DNA from: an uncultured Rubritalea sp.
GTDB taxonomy: Bacteria; Verrucomicrobiota; Verrucomicrobiia; Verrucomicrobiales; Akkermansiaceae
Length of the DNA stretch: 64,000 nt
Assembly: GCA_937132085.1 (NCBI GenBank)
Contig: CAKZNV010000248.1
Span: forward strand, 38,243 to 102,242
Reading direction: 5' to 3'
The notes beneath the pieces are model-generated. The model worked only from the letters and a program-made list of their open reading frames with translations, was not told where the DNA came from and searched no databases. Made by a program: the position numbers and the translations under genes. This document shows positions 37,689 through 48,126 of the stretch, piece by piece (within the stretch, counting starts at the first letter, position 1; the number at the start of each line of letters is the position of its first letter).

Positions 37689-38933
37689 TTACTTAAACGA
37701 GCGAGATTTAATAAACTCGATCCAGTCATTCTGAAATGCCTCTACACTCTCGAAGCCGAAAATCTTAGCAAACTCAGCTGGCTCAGGGATCTCATTTGAT
37801 GAATTAACAAGTCTCACAAGAGTAGCGTAGTTAGCGATGCGCTTTTGCGAGCTCTGAATGTAGTAAGAGAGTGAATACATTGTCACTAGCTTCTCAGGAT
37901 CTAACTCAGAAGCATCCTTGATATTGAGAATTCTTACTAGATCAGGCTTCACCTCACCTTTTTTCACAAGCTTTTGCAGAGTCTTAGCCCATGAGGTTCC
38001 GTCTTTAAATCCTGATTTAGAGCTAATATCATCTGCGTATTCTTTAGACAACAAATGAGTCTCAGTCTTCTTAGTTAGTTTGATTTCCTTGTAGTATGAA
38101 TGTCCAGTAGAGAGAGCGAAATACCCCTGACCTTCAACTTTTGTGACACCATCAGATTGCAGAACGAATAGGTCTCCACAGATTACATGAGTTTGGTATG
38201 AGTTAAAATCCTTACGGAAGTCTTTCTTGTCTTTCACCTGGAACACGATCGCATTGCTCTTAAGCTTGAACTCCTCTTTCTCCTTTTCTGGTGTGATAAT
38301 ACTAGGTGCCCCTACACGATCCCAAGTAGCTTTTACGTTGTTAGCGTGATCGGCATGACCAGCTTTGTTTAGCGCTACTACCTGATAGGTTCCTATAGCT
38401 TGGTAGAGAGCTTTATCATTAGGAATGAGGATAAGTTTCTTAGTAGTGCCCCAGTTTTTGCGGAACTCATAGTGCTGAGACGCCATACCATGCCAACATG
38501 CCTCAGCAGTCTCAGCTAGTCCGTGTGGCTTAACGCCTCTAGTCACTCCTAAGAGATAATGTTCAGTTTCCCAGAGCGTAAATACTGCATCTGATGAGCC
38601 ATCGAAGCTCATCGTCTGCTCTAGTTTCTTGATAAAGTCTTTAGGTTTTTTATACACATGCTCAGGCACAGACGGATCCCCCTTGAATATTAGATCACCC
38701 TTCGCACCCGCTACCTCGATAAGGTATTGTCTATCTGCTATGCTTAAGGTCGAGGCTTTAAGTTTGATTTCCTTAGGAGCCTTAGTAGTGAGCTTTACTT
38801 CACCATTCTCATAGCTGACGAACTGAGCTTCGATACTGGTTCCCTTAAGAGATGTCCAGATACGAAAATCCGCAGCGTGTGAAAATAGTGATGTAGCAAT
38901 AAGTGCTAGTAGAGTGGTTTTTAGTGGTTTCAT
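37689..38933 (-). CDS. Secreted hypothetical protein with SHD1-like N-terminal domain
   Basis: Signal peptide; 'DFRIWTSLKGTSIEAQFVSYENGEVKLTTKAPKEIKLKASTLSIADRQYL' resembles SLA1-homology domain 1. Confidence 0.65.
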   Translation of the reverse strand: MKPLKTTLLALIATSLFSHAADFRIWTSLKGTSIEAQFVSYENGEVKLTTKAPKEIKLKASTLSIADRQYLIEVAGAKGDLIFKGDPSVPEHVYKKPKDFIKKLEQTMSFDGSSDAVFTLWETEHYLLGVTRGVKPHGLAETAEACWHGMASQHYEFRKNWGTTKKLILIPNDKALYQAIGTYQVVALNKAGHADHANNVKATWDRVGAPSIITPEKEKEEFKLKSNAIVFQVKDKKDFRKDFNSYQTHVICGDLFVLQSDGVTKVEGQGYFALSTGHSYYKEIKLTKKTETHLLSKEYADDISSKSGFKDGTSWAKTLQKLVKKGEVKPDLVRILNIKDASELDPEKLVTMYSLSYYIQSSQKRIANYATLVRLVNSSNEIPEPAEFAKIFGFESVEAFQNDWIEFIKSRSFK

Positions 38934-39161
38934 AATGAGGAGTAGATATAGATTTATTAAATTATTAATATATTTTTACAGGCAATTAAATAGAGAGCCA
39001 AAACTCCCCTGTCGAGGTGATAGTTCATTTCTTTATACATAGGTAAATTGGCTAAATTAGTAAGCTAATAATTCTGATAAACCCCATTCCACTTTTCAAC
39101 TTGTCGGATTAGAGCGCCCCCTGTTAAACTGACCAGCTTCATCATCTAGACTGATAAAACA

Positions 39162-40799
39162 ATGGCTGAATCTAATTCTATTTCTGACACTAAAAAAAAC
39201 TACTGGGCATTTATCTCTTACCGTCATGCTGACAACAAGGAACAGGATAGAGAATGGGCGTCATGGCTTCACCGTGAAATCGAGCAATATGAAGTTCCAG
39301 CTGAGTTAATCGGAACCACGAACGAACGAGGCATTGTAATCCCCGAACGTATCTACCCTGTATTCCGTGACGAAGAATCACTACCAGCAGATGCCAGCCT
39401 AGCTGATTCTATCGGCGCAGCGCTCGACATGTCAGAATTTCTAGTCGTGCTCTGTTCTCCGCAAGCTGTGGAGAGTCTCTATGTAGCTCAAGAGATCGAT
39501 CAATTCAAAAATACAAACAAGTCTAATTACATTATTACAGGTATCATCTCTGGTGAACCCGGTCACCCTACAGATGAATGCTTCCCCACCCCTCTTCGAG
39601 ATCTTAAATCAGCTGAAGGAAAGTTAATCGAACCCATAGCGGCCGACTTCAGACTCCCCAATGGATCAGAGGGCTTCACCTCATCCGAGGCATATCGGAA
39701 ACATCTACTCAACCAAAAGCTCCCCACCAAGCAAGCTAAACGCAAAGCCGAAGCCTATGATGAACGCCTCCAGCTAATGAAACTAAAGATCATTGCTGGC
39801 ATCCTAGGCGTCCCACTAGAAACCCTCCGAAATCGAGACAAAGCCTATCAACTAGCCAAAGCAAAAAAACGCCAACGCTTTCTAACTGGAGTCATCGCTA
39901 CCGTATCAGTTCTAGCCATTTTAGCATTCATAGCAGGATTTATCGCTCTTCAACAAAAACAACAAGCGGATCTAAATGCAACAGAAGCAAGTTTACAGAA
40001 ATCCGTAGCTGAAGATAAGACGGAAGAGGCCAAAAAACAGAAAAGACAAGCTGACAAGAATGCTGATGAAGCGGAGAATCAACGAGATCTAGCAATCGCG
40101 GCTAAATCTGAACTCAATGAAAAAAATAAGACTCTGGACCTTACACTAGAGACAACTCTTCGGTTTCTTCCTAGAGCTGGAGTTTGCACGAGTCTCTACA
40201 GTAGTATCGCCTACCAGAAATTCGTTGATGAAGCTAACTATCCTAGAGAAACGATTACTCACACATTAGAAGAATGTAATATACTTGCTTCTGCATTAAT
40301 CTCTCGAAACACCAGCAAACTCGATTCATTAAACAATGATGAAACCTATGTTCCAACATATAATCAATTGTCCGCAATCAACTACACGAAAGATCTAACA
40401 GCGATAGAGGCTACATTAGTGACGCTAAAACTGACTATTACTAAAGACCCAACAACAGGAATACTAGACAATCTCGAAACTCAACTAAACGACGAAGAGA
40501 CTAAGCAAATTGCGGCAATATTGGACACAATACATTATCGCCTCGCTGATCCGAATTTACCCGATCTAAAAACCTCTGAAATCAAAGATAACAGGAAGTG
40601 GAGATTTCTTATTCTCTACCAGCTGGCTCACCTTCTTCATGACTGGCCAGAGACTGATATTGGAAGCACCATCGAGCAATATTATTTGATACATGGAAAC
40701 TTAGATATCATTAACGAGCTACCAAACAACTACTGCAAAATCATCGTCTATGAGCAACTCTTCCTCCATCTACTAGTCTCTGAACATGGCAATGGCTAA
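39162..40799 (+). CDS. TIR-domain protein with single TM and C-terminal uncharacterised region
   Basis: YWAFISYRHADNKEQDREWASWLHREIEQYEVP..., FRDEESLPADASLADSIGAALDMSEFLVVLCSPQAVESLYVAQEIDQF, TM RFLTGVIATVSVLAILAFIAGFIAL, coiled coil. Confidence 0.9.
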   Translation: MAESNSISDTKKNYWAFISYRHADNKEQDREWASWLHREIEQYEVPAELIGTTNERGIVIPERIYPVFRDEESLPADASLADSIGAALDMSEFLVVLCSPQAVESLYVAQEIDQFKNTNKSNYIITGIISGEPGHPTDECFPTPLRDLKSAEGKLIEPIAADFRLPNGSEGFTSSEAYRKHLLNQKLPTKQAKRKAEAYDERLQLMKLKIIAGILGVPLETLRNRDKAYQLAKAKKRQRFLTGVIATVSVLAILAFIAGFIALQQKQQADLNATEASLQKSVAEDKTEEAKKQKRQADKNADEAENQRDLAIAAKSELNEKNKTLDLTLETTLRFLPRAGVCTSLYSSIAYQKFVDEANYPRETITHTLEECNILASALISRNTSKLDSLNNDETYVPTYNQLSAINYTKDLTAIEATLVTLKLTITKDPTTGILDNLETQLNDEETKQIAAILDTIHYRLADPNLPDLKTSEIKDNRKWRFLILYQLAHLLHDWPETDIGSTIEQYYLIHGNLDIINELPNNYCKIIVYEQLFLHLLVSEHGNG

Positions 40800-40904
40800 A
40801 ACAAAACTAGTTCATGCCTACAAAATACTCACCGATAAATAGCTAGCATATAAAGAAAGAAAAATGTTCGTGCCAAGTTAGGATTGATTCGCTTTACTAC
40901 ATTC

Positions 40905-41294
40905 ATGCGTAATCTCAAGGACGGCATCCGCTCACTGGTAAAGATCGATTTCTATGGCCATGTTCATAAGTATTTTCGAGGCACTGACGCGGACAAGCGT
41001 GCAGAGAATGAAGCCTATGTATTAAAGGTGCTCGAAGAAAGAAACTGCCCCAATGTGCCCAGATTACTCGAATACACCGCTGAGGAAAACTACATCGTTA
41101 CCACCAACTGCGGAAGTCCCACTCCTAACATTACTAGGAAGAAATCCGATTATCTCTATGCACAACTAAAGGAAAATTACGGAGTAATTCACGATGACCC
41201 AGAGCCTCGAAATATCACCTACGATGAAAATATGGGTGAATTCTGCATTATAGATTTCGAACTAGCCACTGTCATCCAAGACTTCAAAGCATAG
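40905..41294 (+). CDS. Minimal protein-kinase-like protein (about 129 aa)
   Basis: Catalytic-loop-like HDDPEPRNITYDENMGEFCIIDFELA and putative VHKYF Lys; ATG at 40905 preferred over the TTG at 40884. Confidence 0.65.
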   Translation: MRNLKDGIRSLVKIDFYGHVHKYFRGTDADKRAENEAYVLKVLEERNCPNVPRLLEYTAEENYIVTTNCGSPTPNITRKKSDYLYAQLKENYGVIHDDPEPRNITYDENMGEFCIIDFELATVIQDFKA

Positions 41295-41309
41295 ACCTCT
41301 ATCCTACTT

Positions 41310-42128
41310 ATGTCTGCAAATTTTCAATGGTCCGCCGCTTCAGTATCAGGTTCTAAAAAACCTGAGAACGATGACTCATGGGTCGTTTTTTCAGCCGGAA
41401 TGAATGGCTGTGATGTCCTATCTGAACAAGGTGATTTTTCTCTCTCAGAAAAGGATATCATCTTTGCTGTATCAGACGGAATGGGCGGAGGAAACGCTGG
41501 CTACCTAGCGTCCAGCCTCATACTAGAGCATATCAGCTCACTCATCCCAAAGACCTTCAAAGCAGCAGCGCAAGGATTCAACCCAGACTACCTAGAACAA
41601 CTCGTGCTCCAACTCGAAAAAGTGCATGAGAAGATCAACGCAGTCGGAGCTGGTGAAGAAAACTACAAAGGCATGGGCGCCACACTCACCCTCGCTTGGT
41701 TCACACCTGAAAACCTCTACGTAGCCCACATCGGAGACTCCAGACTCTATCTTCACCGCGATGGCGAAACGACTCAGATTTCAGAAGACCACACCTTCGC
41801 CTGGAAAAAATTCCAGCGGGGCGAGCTCTCCGAGTATAAATTCCGCCATCACCCAAGAAAGTCTGCCCTCTACGAAGTCATCGGCGGAGGCCACCGCAAC
41901 ATTCACCCTATGGTCGCAGCCATCCCCTACCAGTCAGGCGATAAATTCATGCTCTGCTCAGACGGCGTCATCGATGGACTCTGGGAAAAGCACATCCATG
42001 CTGCCTTCCTAGAAAACCCAGCTCCAGAAGCGCTCCAAAAAGCCCTCCTTACCAGAGCCCTAGAAAACGACGGCCTAGACGACACCACACTGATTACCAT
42101 TAGTGTCGCCTTAAACGATGAAGTTTGA
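41310..42128 (+). CDS. PP2C-family Ser/Thr protein phosphatase
   Basis: ENDDSWVVF, FAVSDGMGGGNAG, AHIGDSRLYLHRDG, MLCSDGVIDGL, LDDTTLITI. Confidence 0.93.
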   Translation: MSANFQWSAASVSGSKKPENDDSWVVFSAGMNGCDVLSEQGDFSLSEKDIIFAVSDGMGGGNAGYLASSLILEHISSLIPKTFKAAAQGFNPDYLEQLVLQLEKVHEKINAVGAGEENYKGMGATLTLAWFTPENLYVAHIGDSRLYLHRDGETTQISEDHTFAWKKFQRGELSEYKFRHHPRKSALYEVIGGGHRNIHPMVAAIPYQSGDKFMLCSDGVIDGLWEKHIHAAFLENPAPEALQKALLTRALENDGLDDTTLITISVALNDEV

Positions 42129-42235
42129 AGGTAGATTGTAGAAGTTCCTGCATGCAACGAGTAAGTTTATAGTCATAGGGACTAACTTGCCTTAAATACA
42201 ACATTCGTGAAGACTCGTGCATATCCAAGGTTCAA

Positions 42236-42324
42236 AAATCCATTAACCAAACCCCATCGTGCACAAAAATTATGTGAATTCTGTTAATTCTGTCAAAAAA
42301 ACTACCCACTAAAAACCCCTCTAA
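42236..42324. repeat. Dispersed intergenic repeat, copy B (AATTCTGT family)
   Basis: AAATCCATTAACC...CATCGTGCACAAAAATTATGTGAATTCTGTTAATTCTGTCAAAAAAA...CCCTCTAAA. Confidence 0.75.
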
Positions 42325-42426
42325 ATCTCCCCTAGCCCCACACCTTTACAATTTACACTATTTAGACTCTTTACGCTTGGAAAAGCTAAGATTCCTCCCT
42401 ACTAACGGTCTCAGCAACCTATCACT

Positions 42427-43191
42427 ATGCGTAGTCTTCTCATTTTACTCAAAAAAGAGCTCAAACAGTATTTTTTCACTCCATTTGGATGGATTGTTCT
42501 GACGATAATCATCCTCCTACAAGGATTCTCTGTCTCAGCAGTCCTCGAGGCTTATGAGTCAAAGCCAGTAGGCACAAACATGCTACTCGACAGCTTCTCA
42601 GCTGGTGGAGTTTTCTACATCTACTTCCTGTTCCTGTTTCCACTGCTCACTATGAAGCTCTTTTCAGAAGAAGAGCGCAGTGGCACTATGGAAACCCTGA
42701 TGACAGCTCCCATCCGCACTTGGCAGGTCGTTTTTTCTAAATACATTGCTGCTCTTAGTTTCTATTGCTTTCTCTGGTTACCTCTCATCTTGCATATCAA
42801 GATTTTCACCTGGGTCACAGGCACCCCTGCTCCAGCATCTCAAGAACATTTCATCGGAGTCTTCTGTATACTCTTCCTAATCGGCACTTTTTTCATCGCC
42901 ATTGGCTGCCTCGCATCAGCGATCACATCTAGCCAGATCATTGCTGCTATTCTAACTTTTGGTATGATCCTCGCTCACGTCTTTGTAGGATTCATCCCTA
43001 GTATGATGGGCGAATCTTTCAGAATCGCGGCAGGTGCCCAATTTTTCCACTACATCGCTGCGCACGAGCACCTCAGTAGCTTTGGTATTGGATTACTCGA
43101 CTCCCGAGCCTTTGTTTACTACCTTTCTATGGCGGCATTCACCCTGCTAGTCACCCACCACGTCGTCGATTACAGACGTTGGAAGAACTAA
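42427..43191 (+). CDS. ABC transporter permease (GldF-like)
   Basis: KKELKQYFFTPFGWIVLTIIILLQGF, TMKLFSEEERSGTMETLMTAPI. Confidence 0.88.
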   Translation: MRSLLILLKKELKQYFFTPFGWIVLTIIILLQGFSVSAVLEAYESKPVGTNMLLDSFSAGGVFYIYFLFLFPLLTMKLFSEEERSGTMETLMTAPIRTWQVVFSKYIAALSFYCFLWLPLILHIKIFTWVTGTPAPASQEHFIGVFCILFLIGTFFIAIGCLASAITSSQIIAAILTFGMILAHVFVGFIPSMMGESFRIAAGAQFFHYIAAHEHLSSFGIGLLDSRAFVYYLSMAAFTLLVTHHVVDYRRWKN

Positions 43192-43215
43192 TTTATCTTC
43201 TCATTCTTCACTGAA

Positions 43216-44913
43216 ATGACCACTCAAGATTCACCATCTACTCATACAGAGAATAGCGACCAAAACACGGTCGCTGAATCATCTGCATCGGCTAATAAGC
43301 CGCCAAAGCCACGTAAAATAGGCAAAATCGCAAGGATTAACCGACTCGGAATTGGTTTTGTGATCATGCTTCAGATATTACTCGCTCTCGCTAGTGTTGT
43401 CCTACTCAACTACCTCACAGCTCCGCATCATATTCGTAAAGACCTCACGGAGAGTAGCACATTCACTGTATCAGAATACACCGATGCATTTTTGAAAAGC
43501 GACCTCATCCAGAAACATGATGGCGAAATAAAAATCATCGCTCTGCTAAAGCGTAACTCACCGCACAAACAACGAGTCCGCGGTATCCTAGAAGAGTATA
43601 GCCGACGAGCACCAGGAATCATCGATATTGAAATTGTAGATTATATCAAAGAAGCAAACCGCTTCAACGAACTCTCATCAATCTACGGTAAAAACTTCTA
43701 CGAAGAGACTATTTTAATCGATGCCAGAACCGATGCTGAACGAGAAAAGTCCAGCCAAACGATGAGTGATTCTACCCAGCCTAAAGGAACGCCTGCTCCA
43801 TTAGTTGGACAAGCCGGACAAGATCAGCCAATCAATCCATTACTGAAAATCCGTCAATTCCCCCTACAGCTACTTTATAAAACCTCAGAAGACGGCAAAC
43901 GCATTTCTGGCTGGGAAGATGAGAAACACATCACTTCTTATCTACTCAGCGCAGTCGAAGGGATTAGTAGAAAGTTCTACCTCATCACTGATAAAAGCCA
44001 AGTCGATGAAGTAGGTAGTGGCACTCCTGCTTGGAGTGCATTCCAGCAACACCTAGACTCACAAAACATTCAGCTAGAAGCCTTCCAAATCTCATCTGGA
44101 AAACCACTCCCCGCTGACGCTGAAGGTCTAGCCATCATCGGACTCGACAGTGACTTCGACCGCAACGAAATCAAAATTTTACAAGAATACTGGGATCGTA
44201 ACAGTTCAGCAATATTCATCACCATCAATCCTGATGCCAAGCTCACGAATATCCGAAGATTTATGAAATCCTACGGAATAGCAGTAGAAAAAGACCGTGT
44301 GATCACCACCTCAAATGGACGCATGCTTACCAAAGCTAGAGGTAATTTCGTCAAAGGTTCAGACATCACTAAAGGATTTGGTAATAAAGCCACACAGTTA
44401 GACGGCCCATCCAGATCGATCAGTATCGTTGATGTGAACACCCTTTCTTCTAAAAACATCAGCGTCTTCTCAGTCCTCCATGCATCACCAGGCTGGTGGG
44501 GTGAAGTGAACTACAATCAACCGAATCCAAAGTTCACTCCAGGAAAAGATCATGGCACAGCTCCAAACGCTGTGATTCATAGACCACTAGTCCTATCCGC
44601 TGCAGTCGTTCGTGGCCGTGAAGACTTAGACCGCACTAAGCATCTCACCTCTAAAATGATCGTCATTGGTAACACTCAATTCCTCAAACCCAGCAACACT
44701 AGAAGTGAACTCACTCACTTTATTAATTCCTCTATTAATTGGCTAGCTGGCAGAGAGAAACTCGTGGGAACTATCGGAAGCAAACCAGTCTATCAACAAA
44801 AACTGACAATCAAAAAAGACGATAAAGACCAGATCGATCTCATTGTTATCCTCATCATTCCTTCCATAGGACTCGCTATCACATTACTCGTCTGGTTTAA
44901 CCGCAAATCGTAA
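43216..44913 (+). CDS. GldG-family ABC-associated substrate-binding-like membrane protein
   Basis: N-terminal TM, LTESSTFTVSEYT, IKIIALLKRNSPHKQRVRGILEEYSRRAPG, C-terminal TM. Confidence 0.82.
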   Translation: MTTQDSPSTHTENSDQNTVAESSASANKPPKPRKIGKIARINRLGIGFVIMLQILLALASVVLLNYLTAPHHIRKDLTESSTFTVSEYTDAFLKSDLIQKHDGEIKIIALLKRNSPHKQRVRGILEEYSRRAPGIIDIEIVDYIKEANRFNELSSIYGKNFYEETILIDARTDAEREKSSQTMSDSTQPKGTPAPLVGQAGQDQPINPLLKIRQFPLQLLYKTSEDGKRISGWEDEKHITSYLLSAVEGISRKFYLITDKSQVDEVGSGTPAWSAFQQHLDSQNIQLEAFQISSGKPLPADAEGLAIIGLDSDFDRNEIKILQEYWDRNSSAIFITINPDAKLTNIRRFMKSYGIAVEKDRVITTSNGRMLTKARGNFVKGSDITKGFGNKATQLDGPSRSISIVDVNTLSSKNISVFSVLHASPGWWGEVNYNQPNPKFTPGKDHGTAPNAVIHRPLVLSAAVVRGREDLDRTKHLTSKMIVIGNTQFLKPSNTRSELTHFINSSINWLAGREKLVGTIGSKPVYQQKLTIKKDDKDQIDLIVILIIPSIGLAITLLVWFNRKS

Positions 44914-44933
44914 ATTTCTCTACTGCTACTCAC

Positions 44934-46862
44934 ATGCGCATTCTGACCACCATGTTCCTGATCATGACCACTACACTTCTCGTAGTTTGGTTCATTTTCG
45001 ATGTGATTGAGAGTAATCATAAAGCATCACAAGAGCATTATGAGATCAAGCCGAATGACTCCACACTATACACAGACGAGGACATCACAGGTGCTACTCA
45101 GATCACTCTGACTAATAGTAATAACATTCCTCATCGCTTCAGCATTAACCCATATGATCGTCGGACGTATTGCTCTGAACCCTATAAAGATAGAACAGAT
45201 CCATACTTTATCGGACCAATAGACGTATTTACCACCAGCTCTATCATTGTTGATTCTATCCCTCTCACCGAGCTCGAACTCAAGGAATACGGTTTCGATA
45301 AAGACTGGGTCGAAGTGAAATTTAACAATACTGAAGGAAAAAATCTGGTTACTTATAAAATCGGAATGTCGTCAACATGGCACAAACGAGTTATCCACGT
45401 TGATGAAAAGATGCAGAAGATAGTCAATGATTCTCCCACCGTTTTCGTTCTCAAGGAAAACGCAATTGATGACAATGTCCTCTATCTAGTCACAGATCCT
45501 ACCTTAAAAATTCATAAGCTCTTTGCTAATAACTTTGAAGGCTTCAGAGATCACCACCCTTTCGCCCTTAATATTAATCACCTAGAACAGCTCCGAATCA
45601 AACGTGCTAACAGTGAAATTGTCATCGATAAATCCACACCCACTACTCCCTGGAGAATCAGTAAGCCACTAGACCTCGCTACAGACAATAAAAGTATTGA
45701 GTCGCTGTTTGTCGGCATTTCTAAACTCACTGCAGTGAAGCTCCATCCTCTAGGATCCATCACCCTGCCAGAAGAATCGAAAGATAAACTCATCATTGGC
45801 ACCAGAAACAGAGGCTCTGATGAGGAGACTGTGCTGACTATTTACCCCACTGAAAGCAACGCAAAGACAGCGTATGCAACCATCAGTGATCGTCCGAACG
45901 TCATCTTCGAATTACCGACCCAGCCAACAGCTGAAGGCCTGAGCTCACTAGCCTCTATCCCATCTAGTATCAATGAAATACGTGAGCGCAACATGCTCAC
46001 GATTAATCGAAAAAACATCAGTAAAATCATCATCCGACCAGAGTTCAATCAAACTATTCTCATAGGCAGACACTCTCAGAGAGATAAATACAAACTCTAC
46101 AAGTCTGATAATACAGTTCACAACATTAATGAACTTAACCTTCAAAACCTAATAGCATCAATCTCTATCCTACCAGTCAAAGCATTCACTTCAGATGCGG
46201 CAACAGACTTAGCTGTCTATGGGTTTGAAAACCCTATCCTCACTATCGACATTAGGCCATTCGTCGGTCCTCCACAGAGACTCATATTCTCACGTAAGGA
46301 TGGTAAAATCTATGCCAACAAGTTCCGCTCATCAGTAGTCTGGGAAGTAGATCCTATTGCCTTCGAAAGCATAGTAGTTAAAGAATACGAGTGGAAAGAC
46401 AACACAATTTGGCAACTACTCATCAACGACATCACAGGCTTCAGTATCCAAAAACAAGGCCAAGAAAAGGTCACTGTGAACTACGATTACCTAGGAGACA
46501 CATTCACTGCTACTCATGGTCAGAAAGATGTCTCAACTCAACTCAGCCCCATCCAGGCTAAATACTTCCTAAACAACTGTCACTACATCGCAGCAAGAAA
46601 ACGTCTTGGACCAAAGCATGCGCTAGCACAAAAAGCATTAGAAAGTCCGACTCTATCAGCGACCATCAATTCAGCCATATTCAACAACGACGGCCTCATG
46701 ATGGATGAGAAGAAGAAATCCATCATCCACTTTGCTAAGCCATCCATCACAATGACCAACCCACCCTTCTATTATGCCAAAGTAGAAGGACAAAGTGACT
46801 ACCTCATTGTCTCACCTATCATTTATAACTACTTCGCTCTCGATCTCTTTAGCGATGAGTAA
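44934..46862 (+). CDS. DUF4340-domain protein
   Basis: N-terminal TM; repeated 'I..I.I.....I...........W.I.KPL...AD...I..L...I..L' pattern; third gene after gldFG. Confidence 0.75.
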   Translation: MRILTTMFLIMTTTLLVVWFIFDVIESNHKASQEHYEIKPNDSTLYTDEDITGATQITLTNSNNIPHRFSINPYDRRTYCSEPYKDRTDPYFIGPIDVFTTSSIIVDSIPLTELELKEYGFDKDWVEVKFNNTEGKNLVTYKIGMSSTWHKRVIHVDEKMQKIVNDSPTVFVLKENAIDDNVLYLVTDPTLKIHKLFANNFEGFRDHHPFALNINHLEQLRIKRANSEIVIDKSTPTTPWRISKPLDLATDNKSIESLFVGISKLTAVKLHPLGSITLPEESKDKLIIGTRNRGSDEETVLTIYPTESNAKTAYATISDRPNVIFELPTQPTAEGLSSLASIPSSINEIRERNMLTINRKNISKIIIRPEFNQTILIGRHSQRDKYKLYKSDNTVHNINELNLQNLIASISILPVKAFTSDAATDLAVYGFENPILTIDIRPFVGPPQRLIFSRKDGKIYANKFRSSVVWEVDPIAFESIVVKEYEWKDNTIWQLLINDITGFSIQKQGQEKVTVNYDYLGDTFTATHGQKDVSTQLSPIQAKYFLNNCHYIAARKRLGPKHALAQKALESPTLSATINSAIFNNDGLMMDEKKKSIIHFAKPSITMTNPPFYYAKVEGQSDYLIVSPIIYNYFALDLFSDE

Positions 46863-46883
46863 AACATCCTTCCAAGCAATCTA

Positions 46884-48104
46884 ATGTTAGATATTTCTCA
46901 CATCCGCTCACAGTTCCCTATTCTGCAACAGTCAGTCAATGGAACCCCCATCGTCTACCTCGATAACGCGGCGACAACCCATAATCCACAAGCTGTCATC
47001 GATGCTTCGACTCGCTATTACACGGAGTTGAATTCTAACATCCACCGTGGCGTCCACTATCTCTCAAGAGCTGCCACAGAAGCTCACGAAGCAGCGAGAA
47101 CCACCATAGCTAAACACCTCAACGCAGCTCACGATCACGAAGTCATCTTCACCTCAGGCACTACCGATGGCATCAACCTCGTAGCAAACTGCCTCAGTCG
47201 CTCAGGTAAAGTCCAAGCCGGCGACCGCATCCTCATCTCTGGGCTTGAGCACCATTCTAACATCGTCCCATGGCAGTTTCTCTGCCAAGACACAGGCGCC
47301 GAGCTAGACATCATCCCTATCACCGACTCAGGCGAATGGGATCTAACAGCACTCGACTCACTCATCACAGAACGCACAAAAGTCGTCGCAGTCAGCCACA
47401 TCTCAAATGCTTTAGGAACCATCAATCCTATCGAACAAGTCATCAAAAAAGCCAAATCTGTAGGCGCTATCACACTCATCGATGGAGCTCAATCCGCAGC
47501 GCATTGTCCGATAAATGTGCAGACTTTGGGAGCAGACTTCTACGCCTTCTCTGGTCACAAATGCTACTCCACCACAGGCACAGGCATCCTCTGGGGACGT
47601 GAAGACATTCTCAACGAACTCCCACCTTACCGTGGCGGTGGCGAAATGATCAAGCGTGTCACATTTGAGAACACCACCTTTAACGAGCTTCCATTCAAAT
47701 TCGAAGCAGGCACACCAAACATCGAAGGCGGAATCGCTCTAGCAGCCGCATTTGATTGGATCAACGCCACTGGTCTAGATGCCATCACAGCGCATGAAGA
47801 TCACCTTCTTAAAATCGCTACCGACGAGATTTCTCAGATCGACAATATCAACATCTACGGAACATCAGCCAATAAAGCGGCAGTTCTATCATTCAATATC
47901 GACGGAATCCATCACTACGACCTCGGCACACTCATGGATCAGATGGGCGTCGCAGTCCGCACCGGCCACCACTGCTGCCAGCCACTCATGCAGAGATTCG
48001 GCATCACCGGCACTGTCAGAGCCTCATTCGCCGCTTATAATTCTGAGCAAGAAGTCGAGGCACTAATCAAAGCGATTAAAAAATCAGCAATGATGTTAGG
48101 CTAA
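46884..48104 (+). CDS. sufS: SufS-family cysteine desulfurase
   Basis: IRSQFPILQQSVNGTPIVYLDNAATTHNPQAVID, HHSNIVPWQ, SGHKCYSTTGTGILWG, VRTGHHCCQPLM. Confidence 0.93.
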   Translation: MLDISHIRSQFPILQQSVNGTPIVYLDNAATTHNPQAVIDASTRYYTELNSNIHRGVHYLSRAATEAHEAARTTIAKHLNAAHDHEVIFTSGTTDGINLVANCLSRSGKVQAGDRILISGLEHHSNIVPWQFLCQDTGAELDIIPITDSGEWDLTALDSLITERTKVVAVSHISNALGTINPIEQVIKKAKSVGAITLIDGAQSAAHCPINVQTLGADFYAFSGHKCYSTTGTGILWGREDILNELPPYRGGGEMIKRVTFENTTFNELPFKFEAGTPNIEGGIALAAAFDWINATGLDAITAHEDHLLKIATDEISQIDNINIYGTSANKAAVLSFNIDGIHHYDLGTLMDQMGVAVRTGHHCCQPLMQRFGITGTVRASFAAYNSEQEVEALIKAIKKSAMMLG

Positions 48105-48126
48105 TACTAAGTAGAACTCAAACCCC

